Shown: in pieces, positions 8,723 to 17,388 of the stretch
Position numbering within the stretch: the first letter of the stretch is position 1
Layout of the letters: every line of letters starts with the position of its first letter
Source: Chloroflexota bacterium
Lineage (GTDB): Bacteria > Chloroflexota > Dehalococcoidia > Tepidiformales > Tepidiformaceae
Assembly: GCA_016191435.1 (NCBI GenBank)
Contig: JACPOQ010000043.1
Span: forward strand, 310,001 to 374,000
DNA length: 64,000 nucleotides
Reading direction: 5' to 3'
Made by a program: the position numbers and the translations under genes
Notes under the pieces: generated by a model
Database searches by the model: none
Told to the model about the DNA's origin: nothing
The model's input: the letters and a program-made list of their open reading frames with translations, nothing else

Positions 8723-11700
8723 TCAGGCGCCGGCGGCGAGCGCGGCGATGTCCTCGGAGCCGTAGGGCTTCGGCAGCACCCGGATTTTGCGGCGCTCCAC
8801 CAGGTCGATGACGCCGGGATCCGTAGTCGCGCCGGTGACGAGCACGGTACGCTCGATGAGCTGGGGCGCGGTGTGTTCAAAGGCGGCGAGCACGTCGTTC
8901 GCGGTTTCGCCCGAGAGCCGGTAATCGCAGAGCACGACATCGAAATCGCCGGTAGCGGCAGCTTCGGCTGCGCCGCGGCTCCCCGTCGAGGTGACGCATT
9001 CATGGCCCATGCTGGTGATCAGGCGGCGGCAGACGTTGCGCACGCTCGCGTCGTCATCGACGACGAGGAAGCGCATGGCCCGTGGGGCAGCGAGCTCGGG
9101 TGGCTGTGCCGCCGGCTCCGCGCGCAACGGTATGCGGACGGTGAACCTCGCGCCATCGCCCGGGTGGGCCTCCACTTCGATTCGGCCGTTGTGCGACGCG
9201 ACCATCGAGTACGAGAGGCTCAGGCCGAGGCCGGTGCCGCCCTGGGTGGTGTAGAAGGGTTCGAAGATGCGCGTCTGGGTCTGGGCGTCCATGCCGCGGC
9301 CGTTGTCGGCGACGGTGATGGTCGCCTCGTCGGCGGTGGTGGTCGCGGAAAGGGCGATCGCGGGGCGTTCGCGGCCGGCCACGGCGATCTCGGCGTTCGA
9401 GACAAGATTCAGGAGCACCTGGGTCAGTTGCTGGCCGTTTGCCCACACGCTCTCTTTGACGCCGGAGCAATCGATGGAGACGGCGATACCGCTCGCGGCC
9501 CAGGCGGCGCGGCGAAGGCGCTCGGCGTGGTGGAGGATCTCCCGCAGGTCCACGTCGCCGCGCTCGATGACGCCGGGGCGGGCCATGAACAACAGGTCGC
9601 GGACGACGTTGCGGGCGCGTAGCGCCTCCTTCTGGATGATGCCGAGCTCTTCGGCGACGGCCGGCCCGGCGGCGGAGTTCGCAATAACCTCGGCGAACCC
9701 GAGGATCGCCGTGAGCGGATTGTTCAGCTCATGGGCGACGCCGCCGATGAGCTCGCCGAGCGCCGCGAGCTTGCCCGCCTGCTCCATCTGTGCGCGGTGC
9801 GCCAGGGTTTCGGCTTCGCGTTCGACCTCCGAGGTGACATCGTTCGCGACGAAGAGCATGCGCAGGGGAGCGCGGTCGAGCGGCCTCATCTCCCATTCAT
9901 ACCAGCGACGACCGTCATCACGGTCCATCGATGAGCGGCCGCTAGAAACCTCACGACCTTCGAGCGCGGCGACGAACGGGCCGCGAAGCTCCGGTGGGAG
10001 CGCCGCCATCCGGTCGGCGACGGGCATACCCGTTGGGTTGAGGCGGCGGCCAAGTGCCCGCCCGGCAGGGTTCGCGTACGAAATCTCCAGTTGGCCCGGC
10101 TGGGAAGGGTGGTCGGCGATCAGGACGACTGCTTCGCTGAGCGATTCAAGGGTGACGCGGTAGAGCGAGCGCTCGTGCTCGAGTTCCTCCTGGTGGCGGC
10201 GTTCCTCCGCTTCGCGGCGGCGGCGCACGGTCACATCGGTCGCGACAATGAGCAAGCGATAGAGCGGGTGGTCGAGCGGGATGGCTTCGACATCGAACCA
10301 CTCTTCGCCGCCCGGGACGCCGATCGGGGTCAGGCAGCGGGACCGGAGGCCACCATCGAGCGCCGCGCGCAGCGCCTGGCGGGTCTCGGGTCCGAGCCGC
10401 GGCATCAGCTCCGCGAGCGTGCGGCCCTTGGTGCGCACGGAGTCGATGAGGCGGCGGCCGGCGGGGTTCGCGAACACGGCGCGAAGGTCGTGGTCGATGA
10501 GGAGCACGGCATCGGAGAGGGAATCGAGGGCGAGGTTGTAGAGCGCGCGTTCGCGTGCGGTCTTCGCGGCTTCGCGCGAGGCCGCCATCGCCGGGCCGAG
10601 GACCTGGGCGATGACGCTGAAAAACCGGAGGTCGCGCGCGCTGAAGGTGTAACGGTCGTGGCTCATGGCCATCAGCAGGAGGCCGACATCCCGCCCGGCG
10701 GCACGCGAGGCAGTAAGCGCGCAATCGTAGAGCGCGAAGTGGCTGACGGGGTTGTCCGGCGCGGCTTTTTCGTTCGGGAAGGGGCCGCGCACCTGGCCGG
10801 CCGCGAGGGCTTCGCGGGTGTAGCGATCGAACGGCTGCCGGTAGTCGGTGTTGGTCCGGGGGTTGGGGTAGACGGTCGTTTCGCCTTCTATGAACCCGTA
10901 GCCCACCACAATGCCCGGGAAGCGGCCCTGGAGGTGACGGTTCATGAACGCGACCAGGCGCGTTGGCTCCGGCTCCGCCGCCGCGGTGGCGGTGAGTTCG
11001 GCGAGGATGCGGTGCTCGTCCGCTTCGTCGTTGGTGCGGCGGATCCGCAGGAGGGTTGCGGCCGCACGGGCGAGCAGCGCCGCGATCACTTCGACCAGCG
11101 CCTTGTCGCGGGCGCTGAATCGTGTGTTGGTCCGCCGGCCAACCATGAGGACGCCGATGCTGGTTGGCCCGTCCATCAGCAGGGCACTAATGCCGCGGAC
11201 CAGACCCTCGGTGATAGGGATCGTCTCGTGCCCCTGCTGCCTGTCCGACCGGAATTCGGCAATGGTTCCGCCGCCGTCGCGAATGCGCGCCATCCCGCTT
11301 TCGGCGAGGCTGATGCGCTCGCGGCCGCCGCAGAGGCGGATCGATTCGGCGCCGACAACCTCGAGGTCGCCGTCGCCATCGCCGGCGGCGAGGCAGACCA
11401 CATCAACATCGGCGGCCTGCCGCACGAGGTCGGCGATGCGGTCGAAGCCTGCGGCGAGCGGTTCGCCGGCGTTGACGATAAGGGCAAGCTCATTGAGGAG
11501 GCGGTGGCCGGTGGCTTCGCGCTCGGCATCACGGCGCCGGCGCTCGGCGGCGATCGCCTGAGCTATCAGCGTGGCCACCACTTCGAGGAAGGCCACGTCG
11601 TCCGCGCTGAAGGGGACATCGGTGTAACGGGTGACGTGGACCATCCCGAACGTCTGACCGGCGTGCCGCAGCAGCACGACGGCGCCGCGCTTCACGCCGC

Positions 11701-12583
11701 GTGCGCGGAGTTCTTCGTCGAAGGGCGTCCTTGGCACTTCGGGGAGGGTGTAGGGGACGACGAGCTCGGGTGACGCGAGGACGGCCTCGATGCCGGCTTC
11801 TTCGAAGGTAATGGTGCTGCCCGGTTCCCCCTCGCCGGCACCTGGTTTCACCCGCACGAGGCGCCGGCCCTCGGCGTCGAGTATCACGAAGCCGACGCGA
11901 TCGAACGCGATGGCGCCCGCGAGGAGGTCGGAGACGCGGTCGAACAGCGTCTCGATCGGCTCTCCGGCGTTCACGAGGATGGAGAGCTCGTTGAGCAGGC
12001 GGTTGCGGGCGGCTTCGGCATGTGCCCGCGCCAGCCGCTCGCGGCTCTCGACCGCCTGTGCGAGGAGCATGCCGACCACTTTCAGAAATTCACACTCCGC
12101 CGGGGCGAAATGGTCTTCGGCGAAGCGCCCGAGGGTCAGCAATCCATGGACTTTTCCGTCCTTCAGCAGCGTCGCGCCGGCCATCCGTTTCAAGCCCGCG
12201 GCGTTGAAAGCATTCGGCCCGCTTCCATCGATGCTCGAAGGGCGGTACTGCTGGATAAGGTGACGGTATTGCGTGAGGGGTTCGAGGTGGTCGGGCCGGA
12301 GGACGGAGACGGGTGGCCGGGCGGGAAGAGCGGGCTCGGCGAACACGACATCGAAGTGGCCGTAGGTGGCGGTGGCGACGATGAGTTCGATGTAGTCGAA
12401 CGGGATGGCGCGGGCCAGGAGGCCAGGCAGTTGCGTACAGAGCGATTCGAGCGGCTCGCCCCCCGAGAGCAGGACAGCCACCTCGGTAAGCAACCTGCCG
12501 CGGGCAGCCGCGAGTTCTTCGTCCCCTGTAGCCGGGGCCGGCATCGCCTCATGGGCACGCTTCGGGTTCGGCGCTCTGGTCAT
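8723..12583 (-). CDS. Hybrid sensor histidine kinase: 4 GAF, 2 PAS, HisKA, HATPase, REC
   Basis: 1286 residues from ATG 12583 (an ATG at 12544, behind GAGG, is an alternative). Four GAF-like modules of about 165 residues fill the first half; the first three begin with near-identical text (LLNELSILVNAGEP and variants), indicating internal duplication. Two PAS domains follow (about 695-925). The kinase core has H951 in VAHELNNP, an N-box near 1063, DNGRGM near 1093 and GGTGLGLSLSY. A C-terminal receiver starts at 1171, with phospho-acceptor D1220 (LCDYRL) and the conserved lysine in PKPYG. No membrane segment, so sensing is cytosolic. No partner regulator is adjacent. Confidence 0.9.
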   Translation of the reverse strand: MTRAPNPKRAHEAMPAPATGDEELAAARGRLLTEVAVLLSGGEPLESLCTQLPGLLARAIPFDYIELIVATATYGHFDVVFAEPALPARPPVSVLRPDHLEPLTQYRHLIQQYRPSSIDGSGPNAFNAAGLKRMAGATLLKDGKVHGLLTLGRFAEDHFAPAECEFLKVVGMLLAQAVESRERLARAHAEAARNRLLNELSILVNAGEPIETLFDRVSDLLAGAIAFDRVGFVILDAEGRRLVRVKPGAGEGEPGSTITFEEAGIEAVLASPELVVPYTLPEVPRTPFDEELRARGVKRGAVVLLRHAGQTFGMVHVTRYTDVPFSADDVAFLEVVATLIAQAIAAERRRRDAEREATGHRLLNELALIVNAGEPLAAGFDRIADLVRQAADVDVVCLAAGDGDGDLEVVGAESIRLCGGRERISLAESGMARIRDGGGTIAEFRSDRQQGHETIPITEGLVRGISALLMDGPTSIGVLMVGRRTNTRFSARDKALVEVIAALLARAAATLLRIRRTNDEADEHRILAELTATAAAEPEPTRLVAFMNRHLQGRFPGIVVGYGFIEGETTVYPNPRTNTDYRQPFDRYTREALAAGQVRGPFPNEKAAPDNPVSHFALYDCALTASRAAGRDVGLLLMAMSHDRYTFSARDLRFFSVIAQVLGPAMAASREAAKTARERALYNLALDSLSDAVLLIDHDLRAVFANPAGRRLIDSVRTKGRTLAELMPRLGPETRQALRAALDGGLRSRCLTPIGVPGGEEWFDVEAIPLDHPLYRLLIVATDVTVRRRREAEERRHQEELEHERSLYRVTLESLSEAVVLIADHPSQPGQLEISYANPAGRALGRRLNPTGMPVADRMAALPPELRGPFVAALEGREVSSGRSSMDRDDGRRWYEWEMRPLDRAPLRMLFVANDVTSEVEREAETLAHRAQMEQAGKLAALGELIGGVAHELNNPLTAILGFAEVIANSAAGPAVAEELGIIQKEALRARNVVRDLLFMARPGVIERGDVDLREILHHAERLRRAAWAASGIAVSIDCSGVKESVWANGQQLTQVLLNLVSNAEIAVAGRERPAIALSATTTADEATITVADNGRGMDAQTQTRIFEPFYTTQGGTGLGLSLSYSMVASHNGRIEVEAHPGDGARFTVRIPLRAEPAAQPPELAAPRAMRFLVVDDDASVRNVCRRLITSMGHECVTSTGSRGAAEAAATGDFDVVLCDYRLSGETANDVLAAFEHTAPQLIERTVLVTGATTDPGVIDLVERRKIRVLPKPYGSEDIAALAAGA

Positions 12584-12713
12584 GGCTCTCGTAGTCAGAG
12601 TTTCGTCCGGTCCGGGGGCGGGCCCATGAGGGAATCCCCCTAATGCGGGGGCGGCATGCCGCGATATCCCTGTACGTTCGCGAATTTGAGCCGATATGGC
12701 GGCCGGGCGGCAC

Positions 12714-13946
12714 TTACGTGGGCGATGGCCCGCCAATGGCGATCGGCATGCCGAGCGCGGCCATCCCGAGCGTCTGCCGGAGCTGGTCCGTCTTCCAGGC
12801 CATCACGTTGCAGCCCACCATGTCGCGGAAGATGCGCTCCAGCGGCCGCGAGCGGACGTAGGCGTGGGCGCCGCAGACGCGCATCGCGCCAGCCGAGACC
12901 TCTTCGCTCATGCGGCGCAGGTGGTAGACGACGCGGACCATCGCGCGGTTGAACTCCTGGGTCGAAGCGAACGGGGTGCCGAGGCGGCGGACCATGTCGT
13001 AGAGGACGATGCGGCCGGTTTCGAGCCAGTGGTCCATCTCGCCGATGCCGACCTGCGCCCATGGCTCGGCGCCGCGATAACCGACCTGGCCGAAAAGGGT
13101 GGTATCGCCGGCTGCCAGGCCATGGCGCTTGCCGACATAGTCAACCGTGAAGTCGAACGCGGCTTGCGCGAGGCCGAGCCAGATGGCGCAGATGCCGAGG
13201 GCGCCGCGCGCACGCTGCTGGGCAAGCACGGGGTTCGCGGCCGCCGCCTCGATGATGACACGAATCATCGCCATGGGCGCCACCAGCGCCTCGCCCTTCG
13301 GTACCGACACGTCCTCGAAGGCGAGGTCGTGGCTGGCGGTCGCGCGGAAGCCCATAGCGTCCCAGTTCCCGAGGATGCGGATGCCAGGTGAATCGATGGC
13401 GGGCATCATCATCGCGATGTCCGGTTCGGCGCCCTCGCCGCGCGCGACCGTGCCGACGGCCATCACATACTTCGCGCCCTCGCTCATCGAGGCGAAGCCA
13501 ACGCGGCCGTTAACCTTGAGGACATCGCCGTCTTCGATGGCGCGCAGCCCGCTCGCGCGGTTGTCGAGCTCGCCCGAGGGGATGGAGACGGGTCCGCAGA
13601 GCAGGGCAGCGTTCTTGCCGACGTCCTGGAGCACCGCGTCGCGGCGGGGGAAGGGCGGCAGGCCGAGCAGCGCCTCCGCGGCGAACAGGTGCATGTTCAG
13701 CGCGACGGCGGTGGAGCCATCGCCGTAAGCCACTTCCTCGACGACACGGATGTGCGTTTCGGGGGTGACGCCGAGGCCACCCAGGTCCGCGCCGAGGCCC
13801 ATCGCGGGGATGCGGAGCGCACGCAGCTCGCCGATGTTCTCGGCGACGAACGTGCCCTCGAGGTCGTGTTCGCGGGCACGCGCCGCGAACTTGCCACGGG
13901 CGAGTTCGCGCACGGCCGCGATGAGGTCGGATTCTGACTGCTCCAA
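12714..13946 (-). CDS. Acyl-CoA dehydrogenase family protein
   Basis: 410 residues from a TTG at 13946, chosen because GGGGGAGAG sits seven bases upstream. N-terminal helical domain (1-115), central beta domain with VNGRVGFASMSEGAKYV, and a C-terminal helical domain ending in RPLERIFRDMVGCNVMAWKTDQLRQTLG. That ending resembles the acyl-CoA_dh_2 subgroup, which includes flavin-dependent monooxygenases and dehydrogenases; the exact reaction is open. Stands alone on the minus strand with 170 bases upstream containing a hairpin. Confidence 0.85.
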   Translation of the reverse strand: MEQSESDLIAAVRELARGKFAARAREHDLEGTFVAENIGELRALRIPAMGLGADLGGLGVTPETHIRVVEEVAYGDGSTAVALNMHLFAAEALLGLPPFPRRDAVLQDVGKNAALLCGPVSIPSGELDNRASGLRAIEDGDVLKVNGRVGFASMSEGAKYVMAVGTVARGEGAEPDIAMMMPAIDSPGIRILGNWDAMGFRATASHDLAFEDVSVPKGEALVAPMAMIRVIIEAAAANPVLAQQRARGALGICAIWLGLAQAAFDFTVDYVGKRHGLAAGDTTLFGQVGYRGAEPWAQVGIGEMDHWLETGRIVLYDMVRRLGTPFASTQEFNRAMVRVVYHLRRMSEEVSAGAMRVCGAHAYVRSRPLERIFRDMVGCNVMAWKTDQLRQTLGMAALGMPIAIGGPSPT

Positions 13947-14002
13947 GATGACTCTCCCCCGGGCTTGCCCGGATTGAGAAGCCTATCACAAGCGATGGAC
14001 CA

Positions 14003-14032
14003 CCCGGTAACCCGCCGAAGGCGGAAACCGGG
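14003..14032 (-). terminator. Two-tier hairpin, possible terminator of the PPOX gene
   Basis: Outer arms CCCGGT (14003-14008) and ACCGGG (14027-14032) enclose inner arms CCGCC (14012-14016) and GGCGG (14020-14024) with a GAA loop. It lies 85 bases beyond the stop of the 14117-14563 gene and upstream of the acyl-CoA dehydrogenase. No T-run follows, so it could also be a leader structure. Confidence 0.35.
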
Positions 14033-14116
14033 CCGGCTCGGTCGGTTCTAGCGATGGCTTGTTTACGCCGCTGCTGGCGAACAGCGGTGCGCGGCTGCCG
14101 CTCGCGGGGCGGTGAG

Positions 14117-14563
14117 CTAACGCGGGCCCGGTGCGCCGGCAGGCGCGCCAGCAGCACGCCAGGTTACCACCCGGGTTGGCGTGATGGCGATGAGTGGGAG
14201 GCCTTCGAGCGCCATCGCGCGGTACTGAGGATAGCGGGCACGAAGCGCGACAAGCGCGGCCGGCCAGGAATCGCCACGCGCGAGCACGCGGGCTTCACCC
14301 TCGACGCGCACCCACGCGAGGCGCGTCCAGTCAGCGTCGTCGTAGTGGTCGAAGAGCAGGGTCACGCGCGGGTCGCGGGCGATGTTGCGGACGCGGGCCA
14401 GCTCCCCGGGGCGCTTCGGCTTCTCATCGACGACGATGGCGAACTGGCCATCGAGATGGGCAAAGCAGACGGGCACGAGGTGGGGGCGGCCGTCGCGCGC
14501 GAGCGTCCCCAGGTGCGCGATACGGCACGACTCGACCAGGTGCAGCTGCCACGCGTCGAACAC
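14117..14563 (-). CDS. PPOX-class probable F420-dependent oxidoreductase (TIGR03668-like)
   Basis: 148 residues from GTG 14563. FMN/F420-binding split-barrel fold: CRIAHLGTLARDGRPHLVPVCF near the N-terminus, then IVVDEKPKRP and RNIARDPRVTLLFDHYDDADWTRLAWVRVEGEARV, which is the pattern of the Rv0121-like PPOX family. It probably reduces a small substrate with F420H2 or flavin; substrate unknown. No Shine-Dalgarno precedes the GTG; instead TAGAAT lies six bases upstream, suggesting a leaderless transcript. Divergent from the ROK gene. Confidence 0.85.
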   Translation of the reverse strand: MFDAWQLHLVESCRIAHLGTLARDGRPHLVPVCFAHLDGQFAIVVDEKPKRPGELARVRNIARDPRVTLLFDHYDDADWTRLAWVRVEGEARVLARGDSWPAALVALRARYPQYRAMALEGLPLIAITPTRVVTWRAAGAPAGAPGPR

Positions 14564-14569
14564 CCCGGC

Positions 14570-14575
14570 ATTCTA
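14570..14575 (-). promoter_or_regulatory. -10 element, leaderless start of PPOX gene
   Basis: On the minus strand TAGAAT (five of six consensus) ends six bases before the GTG at 14563, placing transcription start at or next to the start codon. No ribosome binding site is present. Confidence 0.45.
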
Positions 14576-14693
14576 CCGGCCAGCCACCGATTCTCTATCG
14601 CGGGGGGCGACGATTCGCCATATGCTGCCGGGCTGGGGCCGCGGGCGGCGGCGTTGTTACGCTGCTTTCACTTCGCGTCCGCGAATAGTTCGC

Positions 14694-14699
14694 TACAGT
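14694..14699 (+). promoter_or_regulatory. -10 element, leaderless start of ROK kinase
   Basis: TACAGT ends seven bases before the ATG at 14707, and no ribosome binding site lies between. The -35 region is weak. Confidence 0.4.
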
Positions 14700-14706
14700 A
14701 GTACCG

Positions 14707-15657
14707 ATGGCACGGACGGTGGTCGCCGCTGATCTCGGGGGGACCCACGTCCGGGCCGCGCTTGTCGAGGAGAACGGGCGGATCACGGGCCGCCGGGACA
14801 TCCGCACCCCCGCGACGGCGGAATCGCACGTCATCCTCGGGGAGATCGCGGCGTTGCTGAAGGCGGTCGCCTCTTCGGCGGCGGACGCGCCGGTGGGCGC
14901 CTGCCTCGCCTCGCCGGGCCTGATCAGCGCCGATGAGGGCAAGGTCATCATCGCACCGAACATTGCCGGCTTTCGCAACCTCGTGCTGACCGTGCCACTG
15001 GCGTCGCAGCTGGGCATCCCGGTGGCGATCGAAAACGACGCAAGCGCCGCGGCGCTGGGCGAATGGCGGTTCGGTGCCGGCCAGGGCTGCCGCCACCTGC
15101 TGCACGCGACCATCGGGACGGGCATCGGCGGCGGGCTCGTCATCGATGGGCGGCTCTACCGGGGCGCGAAAGGCTTCGCAGGGGAGATTGGCCACACGAT
15201 TATCGACCCCGGTGGCCCACGCTGCGCCTGCGGTTCGCGCGGCTGCCTGGAGGCGATGGTGAGCGGCGTGGCCTTCGCGGCGCGGGCCAGGCGGCTGCTC
15301 GCGAAGAGCGCGTCGCCGGTGCTGAAAGAAATCGTGGGCTACCGCGAGCCCACAAGCGCGGACCTGTTCCTGGCGGCGAAGGCCGGCGACCGTGCCTGCG
15401 AGGCGGAGATCCGCCATGGGGGACACCTGCTAGGCCTCGGGCTCGGGAGCCTCGTAAACGTGCTCAACCCCGATGCCGTGACGCTCAGCGGCGGGATGCT
15501 GGTGATGGGCGAGATGTTCCTGGCGCCCATGCGCGAGGCGATGTTCTCCATCGCCTATGGGCCGGCCTCGGGCACATCGTTGCGGCTGAGCGCGCTGGGC
15601 GACGACGCAGGGCTGCTGGGGGCAGCGGCGGTCGCCTTCGAGCGCGCGACGGAATAG
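14707..15657 (+). CDS. ROK-family glucokinase/sugar kinase
   Basis: 316 residues. N-terminal phosphate-binding loop ADLGGTHVRAALV, sugar-binding ENDASAAALGEWRFGAG, second glycine-rich segment TIGTGIGGGLV and the ROK zinc motif CACGSRGCLE (CxCGxxGCxE) with the upstream GEIGH histidine. ROK kinases with this set usually phosphorylate glucose or a related hexose with ATP; glucokinase is the most likely activity. Probably leaderless (see 14694-14699). Monocistronic, followed by a tandem repeat tract. Confidence 0.88.
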   Translation: MARTVVAADLGGTHVRAALVEENGRITGRRDIRTPATAESHVILGEIAALLKAVASSAADAPVGACLASPGLISADEGKVIIAPNIAGFRNLVLTVPLASQLGIPVAIENDASAAALGEWRFGAGQGCRHLLHATIGTGIGGGLVIDGRLYRGAKGFAGEIGHTIIDPGGPRCACGSRGCLEAMVSGVAFAARARRLLAKSASPVLKEIVGYREPTSADLFLAAKAGDRACEAEIRHGGHLLGLGLGSLVNVLNPDAVTLSGGMLVMGEMFLAPMREAMFSIAYGPASGTSLRLSALGDDAGLLGAAAVAFERATE

Positions 15658-15660
15658 AGG

Positions 15661-15748
15661 CGTGTCGGCGGGTCGGCGGGTCGGCGGGTCGGCGTGTCGG
15701 CGTGTCGGCGTGTCGGCGTGTCGGCGTGTCGGCGTGTCGGCGTGTCGG
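15661..15748. repeat. 8-bp tandem repeat, 11 units
   Basis: Eleven uninterrupted octamers: CGTGTCGG, three CGGGTCGG, then seven CGTGTCGG, followed by CGTGAGGT where the array decays. Three of the eleven units carry a T-to-G change and are adjacent, consistent with slippage expansion. It starts three bases after the ROK stop. Confidence 0.95.
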
Positions 15749-15790
15749 CGTGAGGTGGTAACGCACCCGTCCCCATCAGGCACGCGGCTC

Positions 15791-15835
15791 CCACGCCATT
15801 ACGCCCCTACGCCGTTGCGTCCCTACGCCGCTACG
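15791..15835. repeat. Degenerate CCCTACGCCG repeat
   Basis: Three to four imperfect copies of a CC(C)TACGCC(G) word run up to and into the stop codon of the DUF6458 gene. Confidence 0.6.
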
Positions 15836-16175
15836 TGCCCTGGGGCTGGTCGGGCGGCGGCCCATACTCACGGGTCACCGTGCGCTCGACATCGTGGTAC
15901 CGGGTGGGGGCGTCGCGCTCGATGATCGTGCGCGGCGATTCGCGGTAGACGATGTCCGGCGCGGACTCGATGTAGGTCGAGCGGCCGCCCCAGTGCCCCG
16001 GCCACCACGCGGCAAAGCTGCTCCAGAAGAGCAACGAGAGCACCGCACCAAGGACGCCAACGATCATCAAGATCCATCCGATGGCCTGGATATCAATGCC
16101 CACGACCCTGTAATCGACCGCGAACGCGAGGATGGCGCCAACGGCGACCATGAAAATGCTGAATCCGATTCCCAT
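15831..16175 (-). CDS. DUF6458-like two-helix membrane protein
   Basis: 114 residues with a strong AAGGAGG eight bases before ATG 16175. Two transmembrane segments (about 4-24 and 30-52; MGIGFSIFMVAVGAILAFAV then IGWILMIVGVLGAVLSLLFW) match the DUF6458 pattern common in Actinobacteria. A hydrophilic, charged tail of about 55 residues (RTIIERDAPTRYHDVERTVT) follows, probably cytosolic. Function unknown. Confidence 0.8.
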   Translation of the reverse strand: MGIGFSIFMVAVGAILAFAVDYRVVGIDIQAIGWILMIVGVLGAVLSLLFWSSFAAWWPGHWGGRSTYIESAPDIVYRESPRTIIERDAPTRYHDVERTVTREYGPPPDQPQGT

Positions 16176-16291
16176 AGCGTGTCCCTCCTTAGGACCTCTT
16201 CGAACGCTACCCCGCGGATGCAGACCTCACGGTCGCGAACACGCCCAGCGCGTTGCGGATTACTCACGAATCGCTTTGGTTTCGACCCCGT

Positions 16292-17296
16292 TCAGGACGC
16301 CAGGCGGTAGACGCGCGTGGCGGTGTCGTGGAACAGCGCGGCTTTATCTGCTTCGGAGAAGCCGGCGGCGATGCGCTTGAAGGTGTTCCAGAGCACCGCG
16401 TACGAGCAGCTGGCCTTATCCACCGGGAAGTTGCTTTCGAACATGCAACGTTGCGGGCCGAAGCGTTCGATCGTGTGGAGGTAGTAACGGCCGGTGGCCT
16501 CGGCGAGCTCCGCCGAGGTGGGCGGTTTCGGACGTTCGTGCCAGCCGAAGCCGTTGATCGGCATATTGATCCCGCCAATTTTGACGACCACGTTCGGGCA
16601 ACCGGCGAGGTCATCGATGTTGCGCTTCCACGTGGCGAACACCTCGTCGGCGTGGCCGGCGTAGGGGCCGATGCCGAGAGGCCCACCGAAGTGATCGAGG
16701 ACGATCGGGACATCGGGGAAGGCTCGCGCGAGGGCCGTCAGTTCCGGGATTTGCTCGTGGTAGCACCAGGCGTCGAAGGAGAAGCCCATGCGGCCGAGAT
16801 GGGAGAAACCCGTGCGGAAGGCAGCATCGGCGAGCAGGCCGGGCGGCGGGTTGGTGTGGGAGTTACGGACATCGGGACTGGCGTGCCAGCCGGAGGCGTG
16901 GCGGATGCCGCGGAAGCGTGGGCTGGCAGCTGCGTGCGCTTCGAGGACAGGCACCACATCATCGCCGAGCGTGAGGTCGGCGAAGCTGACGATGCCGGCG
17001 CAGGCGCGGGTGGCGCCGTGGCGGCCGCTTGCGCTCTCCTTCGCGACGGCCTCGACGAAATCCGTTTCGCCGACCGGCCGCATCGCTTCCGGGCCATCGG
17101 CGCGGTAGCCGGACATGCATTCCACGAACACGGTGCTGACGACGTTGTGGCCGCTACCGGTGTCGGCGAGCAGCTCATCGAGCATGTACGTGCTGCCTCC
17201 GCGGTCCCAGAGGTGGTGGTGTGGGTCACAGATGGGTCGCGCGGGCTCGATGATGTCCTCGGTAACCTGGGCGAGCCACTCCTCTGTATCGGGCAT
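16292..17296 (-). CDS. Amidohydrolase-2 family metal-dependent hydrolase (COG3618-like)
   Basis: 334 residues from ATG 17296 behind GAGGAGG. TIM-barrel hydrolase with ICDPHHHLWDRGG metal-binding motif near the N-terminus, central PDVPIVLDHFGGP and C-terminal MFESNFPVDK. This set is typical of fuconolactonase-like and 2-pyrone-4,6-dicarboxylate lactonase-like members, so a lactone or similar ring-opening hydrolysis is plausible but not shown. Divergent from the enoyl-CoA hydratase gene 92 bases away. Confidence 0.85.
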   Translation of the reverse strand: MPDTEEWLAQVTEDIIEPARPICDPHHHLWDRGGSTYMLDELLADTGSGHNVVSTVFVECMSGYRADGPEAMRPVGETDFVEAVAKESASGRHGATRACAGIVSFADLTLGDDVVPVLEAHAAASPRFRGIRHASGWHASPDVRNSHTNPPPGLLADAAFRTGFSHLGRMGFSFDAWCYHEQIPELTALARAFPDVPIVLDHFGGPLGIGPYAGHADEVFATWKRNIDDLAGCPNVVVKIGGINMPINGFGWHERPKPPTSAELAEATGRYYLHTIERFGPQRCMFESNFPVDKASCSYAVLWNTFKRIAAGFSEADKAALFHDTATRVYRLAS

Positions 17297-17388
17297 GGGG
17301 CACCTCCTCGGGCGGCACAATACCGGGCCGGGCGCGCGGCTGCGACCACGGGGCGTAGGATGGCGCTATCAACAGCCCGGAGCCTCCT

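Noticed and set aside
15661..15748. Octamer array considered as CRISPR
   Set aside because: Units are contiguous, with no spacers and no cas genes nearby.
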